Assembly: GCA_963808965.1 (NCBI GenBank)
Contig: CAWEHU010000016.1
Coordinates: forward strand, 186,001-250,000
From: CAWEHU01 sp963808965
GTDB taxonomy: Bacteria > Pseudomonadota > Alphaproteobacteria > Acetobacterales > Acetobacteraceae
DNA: 64,000 nt
Direction of reading: 5' to 3'
The position numbers were made by a program, and so were the translations under genes. Below, one piece after another: positions 1 through 9,604 of this stretch. The notes under the pieces are model-generated. The model saw nothing but the letters and a program-made list of their open reading frames with translations. It did no database searches and was not told the origin of the DNA. How positions within the stretch are numbered: position 1 is the first letter of the stretch; the number at the start of each line of letters is the position of its first letter.

Positions 1-198
1 GCCGGCTCCGGAACCGAGATCGATCGCGCGGGAGACCCCGGCCGGAAGCAGGTCAATCAGTTGCAGGGAGTCGAGGATGTGCCTTTCCCATAAAGCGGCT
101 TCGGATGCGCGAGCGATCAAATTGATCCGCCGGTTCCAGCGCAACAGGAGGGCCGCAAAAACTTCCAAGCGCTGCTGCGTCGCTCGCTCGAGTTTCAC
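1..198 (-). CDS. rsmG: 16S rRNA 7-methylguanosine methyltransferase RsmG, N-terminal part
   Basis: RsmG (GidB) methylates N7 of a guanosine in the 530 loop of 16S rRNA using S-adenosylmethionine. Only the first 66 codons lie in the window; the gene runs off the left edge. The translation shows the family core: RWNRRINLIAR, then HILDSLQ, then AIDLGSGAG, the SAM-binding loop. The best start is the GTG at 198-196, eight bases after the mnmG stop. This GTG lies inside a perfect parS palindrome, so the palindrome encodes the extreme N-terminus. The order mnmE-mnmG-rsmG is the usual one, and parA and parB would be expected just beyond the left edge. Confidence 0.93.
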   Translation of the reverse strand, partial: MKLERATQQRLEVFAALLLRWNRRINLIARASEAALWERHILDSLQLIDLLPAGVSRAIDLGSGAG

Positions 199-205
199 GT
201 GAAAC
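192..205. promoter_or_regulatory. parS: parS centromere site (ParB binding)
   Basis: The 14 bases GTTTCACGTGAAAC form a perfect palindrome matching the core of the bacterial parS consensus, TGTTTCACGTGAAACA; the flanks here are A and G. It overlaps the rsmG start codon, next to where parAB normally lies in alphaproteobacteria. ParB would load here to organise the origin region. No second copy was noticed in the window. Confidence 0.88.
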
Positions 206-206
206 G

Positions 207-2062
207 CTAACCGGGCGTCCGGCCGCGTACATGAGCAGCGAGGGCCGCCAAGGCGGCGGGAGTCATCCCTTGAATGCGGCTGGCTACGCTCAGAGTAAGC
301 GGAGCGGTCGACGAAAGCTTGTCACGAAGCTCGCGAGAGAGCCCCCCGACCTCGTCGAACCTGACCCCGGCCAGGGAAACCGCCTCCTCACATCGAAGGA
401 CACGAATTTCGGCGTTCTGGCGCCGGAGATAGCCGGCGTAGCGGGCTTCGGCTTGCAGCTGAGTTCAGCACCCGGCCGGGCAAGCTGCTCAGCCATGGGA
501 AGGCGGTGAGCAGCCGCGGCCCGATTTCCTCCTCCGCGCCGAGGAGGTCCAGCACGGACTGCCATCGCCCGTCACGGCGCAGTTGGAGCCCGGCCTTTTT
601 GAGGGCGGCGGGTGCACCTCCTTCGGCCTCAGCCCGGAGTTCTCGCCGCGTCGAGTGACTCGGCAAAAGAGCGGAACCGCCCTTCGCGTTCCTTCCCGAC
701 GCAACTCCAGGCCAGCCCCTTCGGTGTGACACGGAGATCCGCGTTATCGGCTCGAAGAGTAAGCCGGAATTCGGCCCGGGAGGTGAACATCCGGTACGGC
801 TCGCTGACCCCCTGCGTCGTTAGGTCATCGATCAGCACGCCGATATAGGCGTCGGCGCGATCCAAGCGAACCGGATCGGAGCCCCCAGCCCGTCGGGCTG
901 CATTGAGCCCGGCCATCAGACCCTGCGCCGCCGCCTCCTCGTACCCCGTCGTACCGTTGATTTGCCCCGCCAGGAACAGGCCTGGCACACGCTTCACCTC
1001 GAGGGAGGGCAAGAGCGAACGAGGATCGATATAATCGTACTCGACCGCGTAGCCGGGCCGCACCATGGCGGCGCGCTCCAAGCCCGGTATGGTCGCCAGC
1101 ACGGCTCGCTGCACCTCTTCAGGCAGGCTGTTCGAGATCCCGTTGGGGTAGACGAGATCGCTGTCGAGGCCCTCCGGCTCAAGAAAAAGGAGGTGCCGGT
1201 CCCGTTCCGCGAACCGCACCACCTTGTCCTCGATGGAGGGACAGTAACGCGGCCCCCGCCCGGAAATCCCCCCGCCATAGACGGCTGACCGGTGCAGATT
1301 CTCGCGGATGATCGCGTGAGTGGCAGGGGTGGTCGCGGTGATTCGGCAAGCGATCTGCGGGTTTTCGATACGATCCGTCATCGTGCTGAACGGCTCGGGT
1401 GTCATGTCGCCGGGGTCGGAAGTGAGTTCCTCCCAATCGATCGTGCTTTTGGCGAGACGGGGCGGGGTTCCTGTCTTCAGGCGGCCGAGCGGAAGGCCGA
1501 GATGACCGAGGGTGCGAGCGAGACCGATCGAGGGTGCCTCTCCGAGGCGGCCCGCCGGGATTTGCTTATCCCCGATATGGACCACCCCCCGGAGGAACGT
1601 CCCCGTCGTGAGCACGACGGCACCGGAGGCGATTCGAGTCCCATCGGCACAGCGGACCGCGCGTATCCCGGTTGGGCCTACTTCGAGGTCGTCCACGCCT
1701 GAGCCGCGGATTTCGAGCCCCTCTGTCGCGGCTAGCAGGTCGGACACGGCACGGCGGTACAAGCCCCTATCGGCCTGAGCCCGCGGTCCTCGGACCGCAG
1801 GCCCCTTGCTCCGATTCAGCAACTTGAAATGAATGCCCGCTCGATCGGCGGCTCTCCCCATGATCCCGTCGAGAGCGTCGATCTCGCGGACGAGATGGCC
1901 CTTGCCGATGCCGCCGATCGAGGGATTGCAGGACATCTCTCCGATCGTGTCCAGCCGATGCGTGAGAAGCAATGTCCGAGCGCCCACGCGTGCCGCCGCA
2001 GCAGCGGCTTCGCAGCCGGCATGACCGCCACCCACGACGACCACATCGTACGATTGGTCCAT
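207..2062 (-). CDS. mnmG: tRNA uridine-5-carboxymethylaminomethyl(34) synthesis enzyme MnmG (two indels)
   Basis: MnmG is the FAD-binding partner of MnmE; together they modify the wobble uridine of certain tRNAs. The N-terminus VVVGGGHAGCEAA is the Rossmann FAD motif. It is followed by family motifs SCNPSIGGIGKGHL and GLFLAGQINGTTGYEEAA. The frame breaks twice. Near 672 one extra base separates ESLDAA from ELRAEAEGG. Near 463 one extra base separates PGRVLN from QLQAEARYAGYL. Removing both bases gives 617 residues, a normal family length, ending AAHVRGRTPG. The ATG at 2062 directly abuts the mnmE stop (TAGATG), which indicates translational coupling. The breaks look like sequencing errors because the conserved C-terminal domain continues intact in the shifted frames. 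Confidence 0.93.
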
Positions 2063-3370
2063 CTACTTTCCGATGCAGAATTGCCTGAAGATCGTGTCGA
2101 GTACCGGCTTCCACGCCGACGGCCCCGGTGACACGGCCGATCGCGCGAAGTGCCAAGCGCAAATCCTCGCCCCGTAGCTCCGGGAGGCCACTTGCCAGTG
2201 CGGCTTCCAAGTGCGCGACCGCCTCGACCAGCGCAGCCCGGTGTCGGGCCCGCGTCAGCGGGGGTGGCCCGGCAAGCTGTGTCAGGAGCTGCGCCTCACA
2301 TGAGAGCCGTTCGATCAATCTGTCCAACCCCCTTCCGGTTCGGGCACTCACGGCGATCGCCCCGGTCGGAGGCGTGCCACCCAGGTCGACCTTGTTGAAC
2401 ACGGCCAGAGTTTTGCCCGCTCGGTGCGGGCCGGTTTCGGGGGACGCGGAGGGGTCGGACACCTCGACCACGAGGTCAGCCGTGGCGATGTGTGTGCGCG
2501 CTCGCCGCACCCCTTCGGCCTCGATGACGTCCTCGGCGTCCCGGAGACCGGCGGTATCGATAAGGCTCACGGGCACCCCGCCCAACTCGACCCGGACCTC
2601 GATCGCGTCGCGCGTCGTACCGGGCATTTCGGAGACGATGGCGACCTCGCGCTCCGCGAGCGCGTTCACCAGGCTCGACTTCCCGACGTTTGGAGGCCCG
2701 GTCACAGCGAATACGAGCCCCTCACGCAATCGCTCGCCCCGCCGCCCATCATCGAGATGGCCGGCGATGTCCGCTCGCACCGCCCTAAGCTCGGACAAGA
2801 GAGCGGCCTCGACCTCCGGCGGTAGATCTTCATCCGGAAAGTCGATCAGAGCCTCTTGATGTGCGAGTGCAAGCACGCAGCCGGTCTGCCCATTGTCCGT
2901 AAACAGCCCCGAGCCCGCCCTCCAGTTGCCTGAGAGCCTGCCGCCGTTGGGCCGAGGTCTCAGCCTGTACCAAGTCCCCGACCGCCTCCGCCTCAAGGAG
3001 ATCCATCCGTCCATTGAGGAAGGCGCGGCGGGTGAACTCGCCAGGCTCGGCGGGCCGGGCTCCGAGCCTGACCAGCGCTTCCGCCACCCCGGCTGATACG
3101 GCCCGCCCGCCGTGCAGGTGGAACTCGGCTGAATCTTCGCCGGTATAACTTCCGGGTCCGGGCAGCCAAATGACCATCGCCCGATCCAGAATCTCCCCGC
3201 TCGGCTCGCATACGGCGCGTAGAACGGCCCGCCGGACGGGAGGTCGTCCCCTGCACAGGGAGTTCGAGCACATGCCCGCTCATCGGTCCGCTGATCCGGA
3301 GAACGGCGATCGCCGCACGTCCCGCTCCCGAGGCGAGTGCGAAAATGGTGTCTGTCTCAGCGAATCTCAC
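2063..3370 (-). CDS. mnmE: tRNA modification GTPase MnmE (three indels)
   Basis: MnmE is a potassium-activated GTPase that acts with MnmG on wobble uridines. The protein starts MRFAETDTIFALASGAGRAA, the formyl-THF-binding domain signature. The G domain carries GPPNVGKSS near residue 223, then PGTTRD, DTAGLR and NKVD. The C-terminus FCIGK contains the catalytic Cys. Single extra bases near 3262, 2868 and 2103 break the frame. Corrected, the product is 434 residues, typical for the family. The stop touches the mnmG start. The first codons overlap the end of the upstream ferredoxin-like gene by 14 bases, so three genes are probably cotranscribed. The three domains are all present in order, so this is an error-bearing copy, not a decayed gene. 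Confidence 0.93.
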
Positions 3371-3704
3371 GCGGCAGCATCAGATCGGGCAATCGGTTCC
3401 CATCGCGCACATGGATCGCCAGAACGCGGTCCACATCCTCCGTGGAACGGAGCTGGTACCAAATTCCCTCGGGATAGATAACGAGGCACGGCCCATGTTC
3501 GCAGCGGTCCAGACACCCGGCCGCATTCACCCGGATGTGGCCCAAGCCCATCGCCTTGGCCTTGGCCTTCATGTGATCCCGCAGCCGCTCAGCCCCGCGA
3601 TTCGCGCACGATCCTCTCGGGTGGTTCTCGGGACGGCGATTGCAACAGACGAACAAATGCGCCCGGTAGTAAAGGGGAGGATCGTTCTCCAGCCGCTCGC
3701 CCAT
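3357..3704 (-). CDS. Thioredoxin-like [2Fe-2S] ferredoxin family protein
   Basis: A short cytoplasmic protein of 115 residues resembling thioredoxin-like [2Fe-2S] ferredoxins. The cluster cysteines appear as LFVCCN and GSCANRG near the N-terminus, and AAGCLDRCEHGPC in the second half, followed by VIYPEGIWY. That arrangement is typical of stand-alone ferredoxin-domain proteins related to the NuoE fold. Two starts are possible: ATG at 3704, chosen because homologues begin shortly before the HLFVC stretch, or GTG at 3743. Its end overlaps the mnmE start by 14 bases. Electron transfer is the likely role, but the partner is unknown. Confidence 0.82.
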   Translation of the reverse strand: MGERLENDPPLYYRAHLFVCCNRRPENHPRGSCANRGAERLRDHMKAKAKAMGLGHIRVNAAGCLDRCEHGPCLVIYPEGIWYQLRSTEDVDRVLAIHVRDGNRLPDLMLPREIR

Positions 3705-3743
3705 CTCACCTATCCCATTCCTAACAGTCCGCTCAGACCCCAC

Positions 3744-4038
3744 GACCTTGCGGCGTCGTTACAAATGCCTGCCACAGCTTGGCTGCCTCGGCCGCGATGT
3801 GGACCGCGTGATGGTGCTAGTCAATCGCGGTATTGATGGTTCGAAGCGCCGGGGCGCCTGCAAAGCGAGCCTGCGTCGAAATTCGCCTCGGTATGCCCGT
3901 CGCTTCGGGGCGGCAGAGGCACACTCACGGCCGAGAGCATTCGGCGGGTTCTCGCCGGTGGTCGTGAACTGGCTCTTTTGCTCCGGTTGTGGCCTTTGGC
4001 CTGAAGCTCACACTCTCCGACACTCCCGGGAAGCACTC
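3744..4038. other. Intergenic region between ferredoxin-like gene and argJ
   Basis: About 300 bases between two divergently transcribed genes. An open frame runs in from upstream in phase with argJ but has no family-like sequence before the ArgJ start, so I treat it as non-coding. No riboswitch, tRNA or clear promoter was recognised. Promoters for both flanking genes should lie here. Confidence 0.5.
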
Positions 4039-5283
4039 ATGCCGCCGATCATCTCGCCGCTCGCCGTTCCGCTGACCGAACTTCCTCCGCTGGCGGGCGT
4101 GCGCCTCGCGGCGACCGCGGCGGGCATCAGATATAAGGACCGGACCGATCTGGTGATGGCGGAGCTGGCGCCCGGCAGCACCGTGGCCGGGGTGTTCACG
4201 CGCAATCGCTGCCCCGGCGCGCCGGTCGATTGGTGCCGCAACGTGCTTTCCGGCGGCAAGGCGCGAGCGGTGATCGTGAATGCCGGAAACGCCAATGTTT
4301 TCACCGGCAAGGCCGGCCGGCAAACTTGCGCCGAAACCGCCGCCGCCGCGGCCCGCCTGCTGGACTGTCCCGCCAAACAGGTGTTCCTCGCTTCCACCGG
4401 CGTGATCGGCGAGGTGCTGCCGGATGAGCGGCTGATCGCCGCGTTGCCCACCCTGCATGCGGGTTTGCGTGCGGAGGGATGGGAGGACGCGGCTCGCGGC
4501 ATCATGACCACCGACACGTTCCCAAAGGCGGCGACGCGCACGGCGATCATCGGGGAGGCCGAGGTGCGGATCACCGGCATCGCCAAAGGCAGCGGCATGA
4601 TCGCGCCCGACATGGCGACGATGCTGTGTTTCGTATTCACCGACGCCAAGATACCCGCCGACCTGCTCGACCCGATGCTGCGCCATGCCGTCGACGCGAG
4701 CTTCAACTGCACCACGGTGGATTCCGACACGTCGACCTCGGATACCGTGCTGTTGTTCGCGACGGGCCAGGCCAAGCACCCGCGCGTGCCGCCGCGCGAC
4801 GCCGGCAACGGCACCAGCCGGTTGCTGCGGAACTTCGGCACGAAGCTGAACGAGGTGCTGCTCGATCTCGCGCTGCAAGTGGTGCGGGACGGCGAGGGTG
4901 CGCAAAAGCTGGTGCGCATCGACGTGAGCGGAGCGGTTTCGGCGAAGTCGGCGCGGCGGATCGCGCTTGCGGTCGCCAATTCCCCGCTGGTCAAGACCGC
5001 GATCGCCGGCGAGGACGCGAATTGGGGACGGATCGTGATGGCGGTCGGAAAGGCGGGCGAGCCGGCCGACCGCGACAGGTTGTCGGTGGCGGTCGGCGGC
5101 GTGTGGATGGCGCGCGAAGGCGGTGTGGTGCCGGGCTACGACGAAACCCCGGTGATCGCTCACATGAAAGGGCGCGAGGTGGAGATCGCGATCGATCTCG
5201 GGCTCGGACGCGGCAAGGCGACCGCTTGGACGTGCGATCTGACGCACGGCTATATCGACATCAATGGCTCGTATCGCTCATGA
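4039..5283 (+). CDS. argJ: Bifunctional glutamate N-acetyltransferase / N-acetylglutamate synthase ArgJ
   Basis: ArgJ transfers the acetyl group from N-acetylornithine to glutamate, recycling acetate in arginine synthesis; bifunctional forms also use acetyl-CoA. The 414-residue product carries the self-cleavage site: GSGMIAPDMATML, cleaved before Thr194. Also visible are NAGNANVFTG, ASTGVIGE and TVDSDTSTSDTVL. The ATG at 4039 follows a GGAAG Shine-Dalgarno sequence and fits the family N-terminus. The next gene starts inside the stop codon (ATGA), suggesting coupling. No indel was found here. Confidence 0.95.
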   Translation: MPPIISPLAVPLTELPPLAGVRLAATAAGIRYKDRTDLVMAELAPGSTVAGVFTRNRCPGAPVDWCRNVLSGGKARAVIVNAGNANVFTGKAGRQTCAETAAAAARLLDCPAKQVFLASTGVIGEVLPDERLIAALPTLHAGLRAEGWEDAARGIMTTDTFPKAATRTAIIGEAEVRITGIAKGSGMIAPDMATMLCFVFTDAKIPADLLDPMLRHAVDASFNCTTVDSDTSTSDTVLLFATGQAKHPRVPPRDAGNGTSRLLRNFGTKLNEVLLDLALQVVRDGEGAQKLVRIDVSGAVSAKSARRIALAVANSPLVKTAIAGEDANWGRIVMAVGKAGEPADRDRLSVAVGGVWMAREGGVVPGYDETPVIAHMKGREVEIAIDLGLGRGKATAWTCDLTHGYIDINGSYRS

Positions 5284-6017
5284 GAGGACCGGCCGCCCGC
5301 CGTTATCGAAGTAGGGCGAGCATGTCCGCGAACGCAATGAGACGATCGGCTCGTGATTGGCGGGAGAGATTGCGCGATCCAGCGCTCACCGCGCTGGTGA
5401 TCGTGCAGATCGTCGCGATTTTTCTCCTCACTCCGCTCGCCGCTATCGGCGTCCCTGTCCCTCCGCTGGCCGGGCTCGTCCTCATGCTCGCGGTTGTGTC
5501 CCTCGTCGTGCTCGTGTCCCGCACGCGCTGGGCGCTCGTGCTCGGCACGACTTCCCTGATCGCGAGCGTCGGCGGCGTCGTCGTTCGGGAACATTGGCAC
5601 TCGCGCGCGACCGACATCGCCGGCGGGGCTGGCGTTATCCTCGCGTTTTGTGTGCTGAGCTGGGTGGTATCCGCCGCGGTCTTCGGGCCAGGCCGGATCA
5701 CCTATCACCGCATCCAGGGCGCGCTGGTTCTCTATCTCAACTTGGCTCTGATGTTCGCCGCCTGGTTCCGGCTGGTCGCCGAACTCGTGCCGGGCGCCTT
5801 CACCGGCCTGCCCTCCGTTCCGGATGGGCCGCAGTTCGCATCCGCCCTGTTTTATTTCAGCTTCACGACCCTGACCTCGACCGGCTTCGGGGATATCGTG
5901 CCGCTGCATCCTTTCGCCCGCAGCCTCGCCAATTTGGAGGCGATCATCGGCCAGCTCTATCCAGCCACCTTACTTGCCCGGATCGTTACGCTGGAACTCG
6001 AGAACCGCCGCCGCTAG
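5280..6017 (+). CDS. Two-TM ion-channel-like membrane protein
   Basis: The 245-residue product has several hydrophobic segments, then a pore-like sequence TLTSTGFGDIVPL near residue 198 and a last helix. TxTGFGD resembles the selectivity filter of two-TM potassium channels. An N-terminal block of four or five hydrophobic stretches precedes the pore unit. I chose the ATG at 5280, which overlaps the argJ stop as ATGA; a second ATG at 5322 is also plausible and would remove a basic leader. Ion conduction is inferred from the filter only, and no regulatory domain is visible. Coupling to argJ probably reflects operon structure, not shared function. Confidence 0.75.
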   Translation: MRGPAARRYRSRASMSANAMRRSARDWRERLRDPALTALVIVQIVAIFLLTPLAAIGVPVPPLAGLVLMLAVVSLVVLVSRTRWALVLGTTSLIASVGGVVVREHWHSRATDIAGGAGVILAFCVLSWVVSAAVFGPGRITYHRIQGALVLYLNLALMFAAWFRLVAELVPGAFTGLPSVPDGPQFASALFYFSFTTLTSTGFGDIVPLHPFARSLANLEAIIGQLYPATLLARIVTLELENRRR

Positions 6018-6040
6018 GGTGAGACGAGGGAGACCTTTCG

Positions 6041-7501
6041 ATGCCCTCACGACGCGATGTTCTGAGAGGCGCGCTGGCGGCCTCGGCCTTCTGGCCGGAC
6101 ACAGCGCCGGGAAAAGCGGCGAGCGACGGCAACGCCTCTTCGCCTCCGGCCGTTCTGCGACTGCAACGACGCAGCATCGAGGTGAACGGCAAGCCCGCCT
6201 CGGTATTCGGCATCCGGCAACCGGACGGCACGCCCGGCATCACGACCGAGGTTGGTAAGTCCTTTCGCGTCCGGGTGGAGAATGGAATCGACAAGCCGAG
6301 CCTCATCCACTGGCACGGGCTCACCCCACCGTGGCAGCAGGACGGCGTGCCAGGCATTTCCGGGCCGCCCATCCCGCCCGGCGGCGCTGCCCTCTACGAT
6401 TTTCCTTTGCGATTCGGCGGCACGTTCTGGATGCACTCGCATGAGGGCTTACAGGAACAGCTTCTGATGAGCGCGCCGCTGATCATTCGCGACCAGCGCG
6501 ACCGAGCGGATGAGCAGGAAGTCGTGGTAATGCTCGCCGACTTCAGCTTTACGCCGCCCGAGCAAATCTTCGCGGAGCTGAGGAAATCGGCTCCGAGCGC
6601 GGCCGCCGCTCCGGGCATGAAACCGGCCCCACGCGCGATGCCGGCAACGACTCCGATGTCTGGCATGAAAATGGGCGCCTCCAGCGGGGCTCCCGATCTG
6701 AACGACGTCAAATACGATGCCTTCCTCGCCAACGACCGCACGCTCGCCGACCCGGAGGTGGTCAAGGTCGAACCGGGAGGCCGGGTGCTGCTCCGTATCG
6801 TCAACAGCTCCTCGATGAGTGCCTATCATGTCGACCTCGGTCAGCTTGACGGCCAACTGATCGCGGTGGACGGATTCGAGGTCGTCCCGCTGACCGGCCG
6901 ACGGTTTCCGATCGCCGCCGCGCAGCGGCTCGACATTCGCGCTAGCGATTCCGCGTGAGCCGGCCGCCTATCCGGTGCTCGCCGTGCTGGAGGGCGAGCG
7001 CAACCAAACCGGCATCGTCCTGCTCGCCGGCCGTGCCCCGATCGCCGGAGTTGCCGAGCTTGCCCGGCGCCCTCCGAGGCTCTCACGCTCGATCTGGAGA
7101 GCCGCTTGCGCGCGATCGCGCCGCTGACGCCGCGCAAGGCCGATCGCGTTCATACACTGGAACTGACGGGCGAGATGGCCGGTTACGTGTGGTCGATCAA
7201 CAATGTCGCCTGGAACAAGGACGTGCCGCCATTACCGATCGCGGCGGGCGAGCGCGTCGAACTCGTGCTGACGAACAAGACCATGATGCCGCATCCCATG
7301 CACCTGCACGGACACGAGTTCCAGGTGGTCGAAATCGACGGCCAGCGCTTCTCCGGCGCGGTGCGGGACACGGTGCTGGTGCCGCCCGGCCGGCGCGTGG
7401 TCGTCGCATTCGACGCTAACAATCCCGGGTGGTGGGCGTTTCACTGCCATCTCCTGTATCATCTGGACGCTGGCATGTTTACGACCTTCCGCTACGTCTA
7501 G
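6041..7501 (+). CDS. Tat-exported multicopper oxidase (two compensating indels)
   Basis: A laccase/CopA-type oxidase that couples one-electron oxidation of a substrate (phenols or Cu+) to reduction of O2 in the periplasm. The N-terminus SRRDVLRGALAASAF is a twin-arginine signal. All four copper-binding blocks are present: HWHG at residue 90, HSHEG at 132, HPMHLHGHEF at 418, and HCHLLYHLDAGM at 468 with an axial Met. A Met-rich stretch MKPAPRAMPATTPMSGMKMG lies near residue 190, as in copper-tolerance oxidases. An extra base near 6940 creates a false stop at 6958, and a missing base near 7067 restores the frame. The corrected length is 486 residues. No copper exporter or regulator is adjacent. 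Confidence 0.88.
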
Positions 7502-7628
7502 CGGGAGACGCCCGCGACGCGAGATGCAGGCGGGCGGACTGTTCGGGTTGCGCGCGGAGCGGCAAGCAGGCACCTTCATCGAGCCATCCCACCGCGATTC
7601 CGAGTTCCTTCTCCGCGATGTTCCTTGC

Positions 7629-8702
7629 ATGACCGCACCCCGAAAGGCGAGCCCGAACGGGGCGGCAGTCCGGCGCGGTAGGAAACGTGCATCGACCCTT
7701 GCCGATCAGCCGCCACAAACTCCCGCGGGTTTCGTTCCTCTCACCACCGAGCGGCTGACCTTGCGGCCGCTGGTGCCGGAGGACGCCGGCGCGCTGCACC
7801 GTCTCATCAACGACTGGGCCGTGACGCGCACCCTCGCAGCGGTGCCGTTCCCCTATCCGCGCGAGCTTGCCGACGAATGGATCGGCTCGACGCGCCAGCA
7901 ACTTGATGCAGGCACTGCCTACAACCTGGCCGTTACCGGGAAGGAGGGCGAGGACGAGGTGCTGGTGGGGGCGGTCGGATTGCGCGTGGACGTGAAATCC
8001 CGGACTGCCCAACTCGGCTACTGGGTCGGCCGGCGCTTCTGGAGCCACGGAGTTGCGACGGAAGCCGCCGGGCGGCTGGCGCGATGGGCGCTCGCCAATC
8101 TCGATATCGACCGCTTGAAGGCGAACGTCGCGACCGACAATCCTGCATCCGCCGCGGTGCTGCGCCGGATCGGGTTCCGGCACACCGGAGAGGGAACCGA
8201 GGCCTTCCTCGCCCGGGGCGGCGAGCATCCGGTGCTGCATTTCGAGGCGACGCGCGACGACATCTTCGGCCATGCCGAGGCCGCGCCCGCGGCGGACGGG
8301 TCCAAGCCTCTGATGCTCGTGGCGGCGTGCGCGCTGATCGATTCCGACGGGCGCGTTCTGCTGGCCCGGCGGCCCGAGGGCAAGAAGCTGGCGGGCTTAT
8401 GGGAATTTCCCGGCGGCAAGCTGCATCCCGGCGAGACGCCCGAAGCGTGCCTGATCCGCGAGCTGAAGGAGGAGCTGGGGATCGACGTCGCGACCGCTTG
8501 CCTCGCGCCGTTCGCCTTCGCCTCGCACGCCTATGAACGGTTCCACTTGCTTATGCCGCTCTATGTCTGCCGCCGCTGGAAGGGAAGGCCGCAGTCACGC
8601 GAGGGACAGGCGCTCGCCTGGGTGCGGCCGCAACGCCTTTCGGACTATCCTATGCCGCCTGCGGACAAGCCGCTGATCCCGCTATTGCGCGATTTCCTAT
8701 GA
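7629..8702 (+). CDS. GNAT acetyltransferase fused to Nudix (deoxy)nucleoside triphosphate pyrophosphohydrolase
   Basis: A 357-residue two-domain protein. Residues 38-210 are a RimJ/RimL-type GNAT acetyltransferase (TERLTLRPLVPEDAGALHRL, then GYWVGRRFWSHGVATEA, then NPASAAVLRRIGF). Residues 228-357 are a MutT-like Nudix domain, with the Nudix box from about residue 262 (GGKLHPGETPEAC, then RELKEELGI). MutT enzymes hydrolyse oxidised nucleotides such as 8-oxo-dGTP. I recall this fusion from annotated alphaproteobacterial genomes. The ATG at 7629 is chosen because the sequence before it is low-complexity and family-unlike. The stop overlaps the next start by four bases. Confidence 0.88.
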   Translation: MTAPRKASPNGAAVRRGRKRASTLADQPPQTPAGFVPLTTERLTLRPLVPEDAGALHRLINDWAVTRTLAAVPFPYPRELADEWIGSTRQQLDAGTAYNLAVTGKEGEDEVLVGAVGLRVDVKSRTAQLGYWVGRRFWSHGVATEAAGRLARWALANLDIDRLKANVATDNPASAAVLRRIGFRHTGEGTEAFLARGGEHPVLHFEATRDDIFGHAEAAPAADGSKPLMLVAACALIDSDGRVLLARRPEGKKLAGLWEFPGGKLHPGETPEACLIRELKEELGIDVATACLAPFAFASHAYERFHLLMPLYVCRRWKGRPQSREGQALAWVRPQRLSDYPMPPADKPLIPLLRDFL

Positions 8703-9475
8703 GCCGAGACGCCATGACCGAGACGAACCCGACCGCTTGTCTGCTCGTGATCGGCAACGAGGTGCTATCCGGCCGCACGCAGGACGCCAATATCAAGTAT
8801 ATCGCGACCCGCTGCGGCGAGATCGGCCTCCCGCTTCGCGAAGTGCGGGTCATTCCCGACGTTGTCGAGACGATCGTCAATACCGTCAACGAGGTGCGTG
8901 CGCGCTTCGACCACGTGTTCACAACCGGCGGCATCGGCCCGACACATGACGACATCACGAGCGAATGCGTCGCTGCGGCCTTCGGTGTTCCGTGGGAGCC
9001 GCATCCTGAAGCCTGGGCGCGGATGGAGCGCCACTACAAGCCGGGTGAGTTCAATGCCGCCCGCCAGCGTATGGCGACGATGCCGCGTGGTGCGACGCTG
9101 ATCGACAATTCGATGTCGATCGCACCGGGATTCACGATCGGCAACGTCCACGTGATGGCGGGCGTGCCGCGCATCATGCAGTCGATGTTCGAGGCGCTCG
9201 CGCCGACACTGCGCGGAGGCCCCCCGATCGCGTCGCGCGCCGTCCATGTCTCGGGCCTGCCCGAAGGCAAGATCGCGGAGGGCCTTGGCGCGATCCAGCG
9301 GCGTTTCCCGACCCTCGATCTCGGCAGCTACCCCTACTATCGGAGCAGCGGCAATGGCGTGGCAATCGTCGCCAAGGGCTCCGATACCGAAGCGGTCAAA
9401 GCCGCCATCACGGAGGTCAGCGCTCTGATCGCGCAGCTCGGCAAGACGCCGGTTCCCGGGGAGCCGCCCGACTGA
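8699..9475 (+). CDS. Competence/damage-inducible protein A (CinA/MoaB-like domain protein)
   Basis: A 258-residue protein of the CinA N-terminal, molybdopterin-binding-like (MoCF) family. Diagnostic motifs are LLVIGNEVLSGRTQDAN at the start and FTTGGIGPTHDDIT near residue 75, followed by the MAGVPRIM segment. The C-terminal nicotinamide-nucleotide amidase domain of long CinA is absent. Short forms are common in alphaproteobacteria and have been proposed to act on nucleotides, but their function is not settled. It starts four bases inside the preceding gene, so it is in the same operon as the GNAT-Nudix enzyme, and both may handle nucleotide damage. Confidence 0.87.
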   Translation: MSRDAMTETNPTACLLVIGNEVLSGRTQDANIKYIATRCGEIGLPLREVRVIPDVVETIVNTVNEVRARFDHVFTTGGIGPTHDDITSECVAAAFGVPWEPHPEAWARMERHYKPGEFNAARQRMATMPRGATLIDNSMSIAPGFTIGNVHVMAGVPRIMQSMFEALAPTLRGGPPIASRAVHVSGLPEGKIAEGLGAIQRRFPTLDLGSYPYYRSSGNGVAIVAKGSDTEAVKAAITEVSALIAQLGKTPVPGEPPD

Positions 9476-9604
9476 CGGCACAACAGGATACTCGGGCTTG
9501 CTCCTTGCGCCCTGCCTCGACGCAACCGGAGACCGTGGACATGCTGGCGACCTGGCAACCGGGCTTTACGCGGGGACGTTCGCCTCCCCGAGAGGAGAAC
9601 ACCC

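Noticed and set aside
3825..3860. GGTTCGAAGC as a tRNA T-loop
   Set aside because: No acceptor stem, D-arm or anticodon arm can be drawn around it.
3748..4038. Extension of ArgJ by 97 codons at the N-terminus
   Set aside because: The extension is unlike any ArgJ, and ATG 4039 has a ribosome site and the usual family start.
3925..5247. Long open frame antisense to argJ
   Set aside because: It matches no family sequence and is rich in Arg, His and Ala, as expected for the opposite strand of a high-GC gene; argJ is certain.
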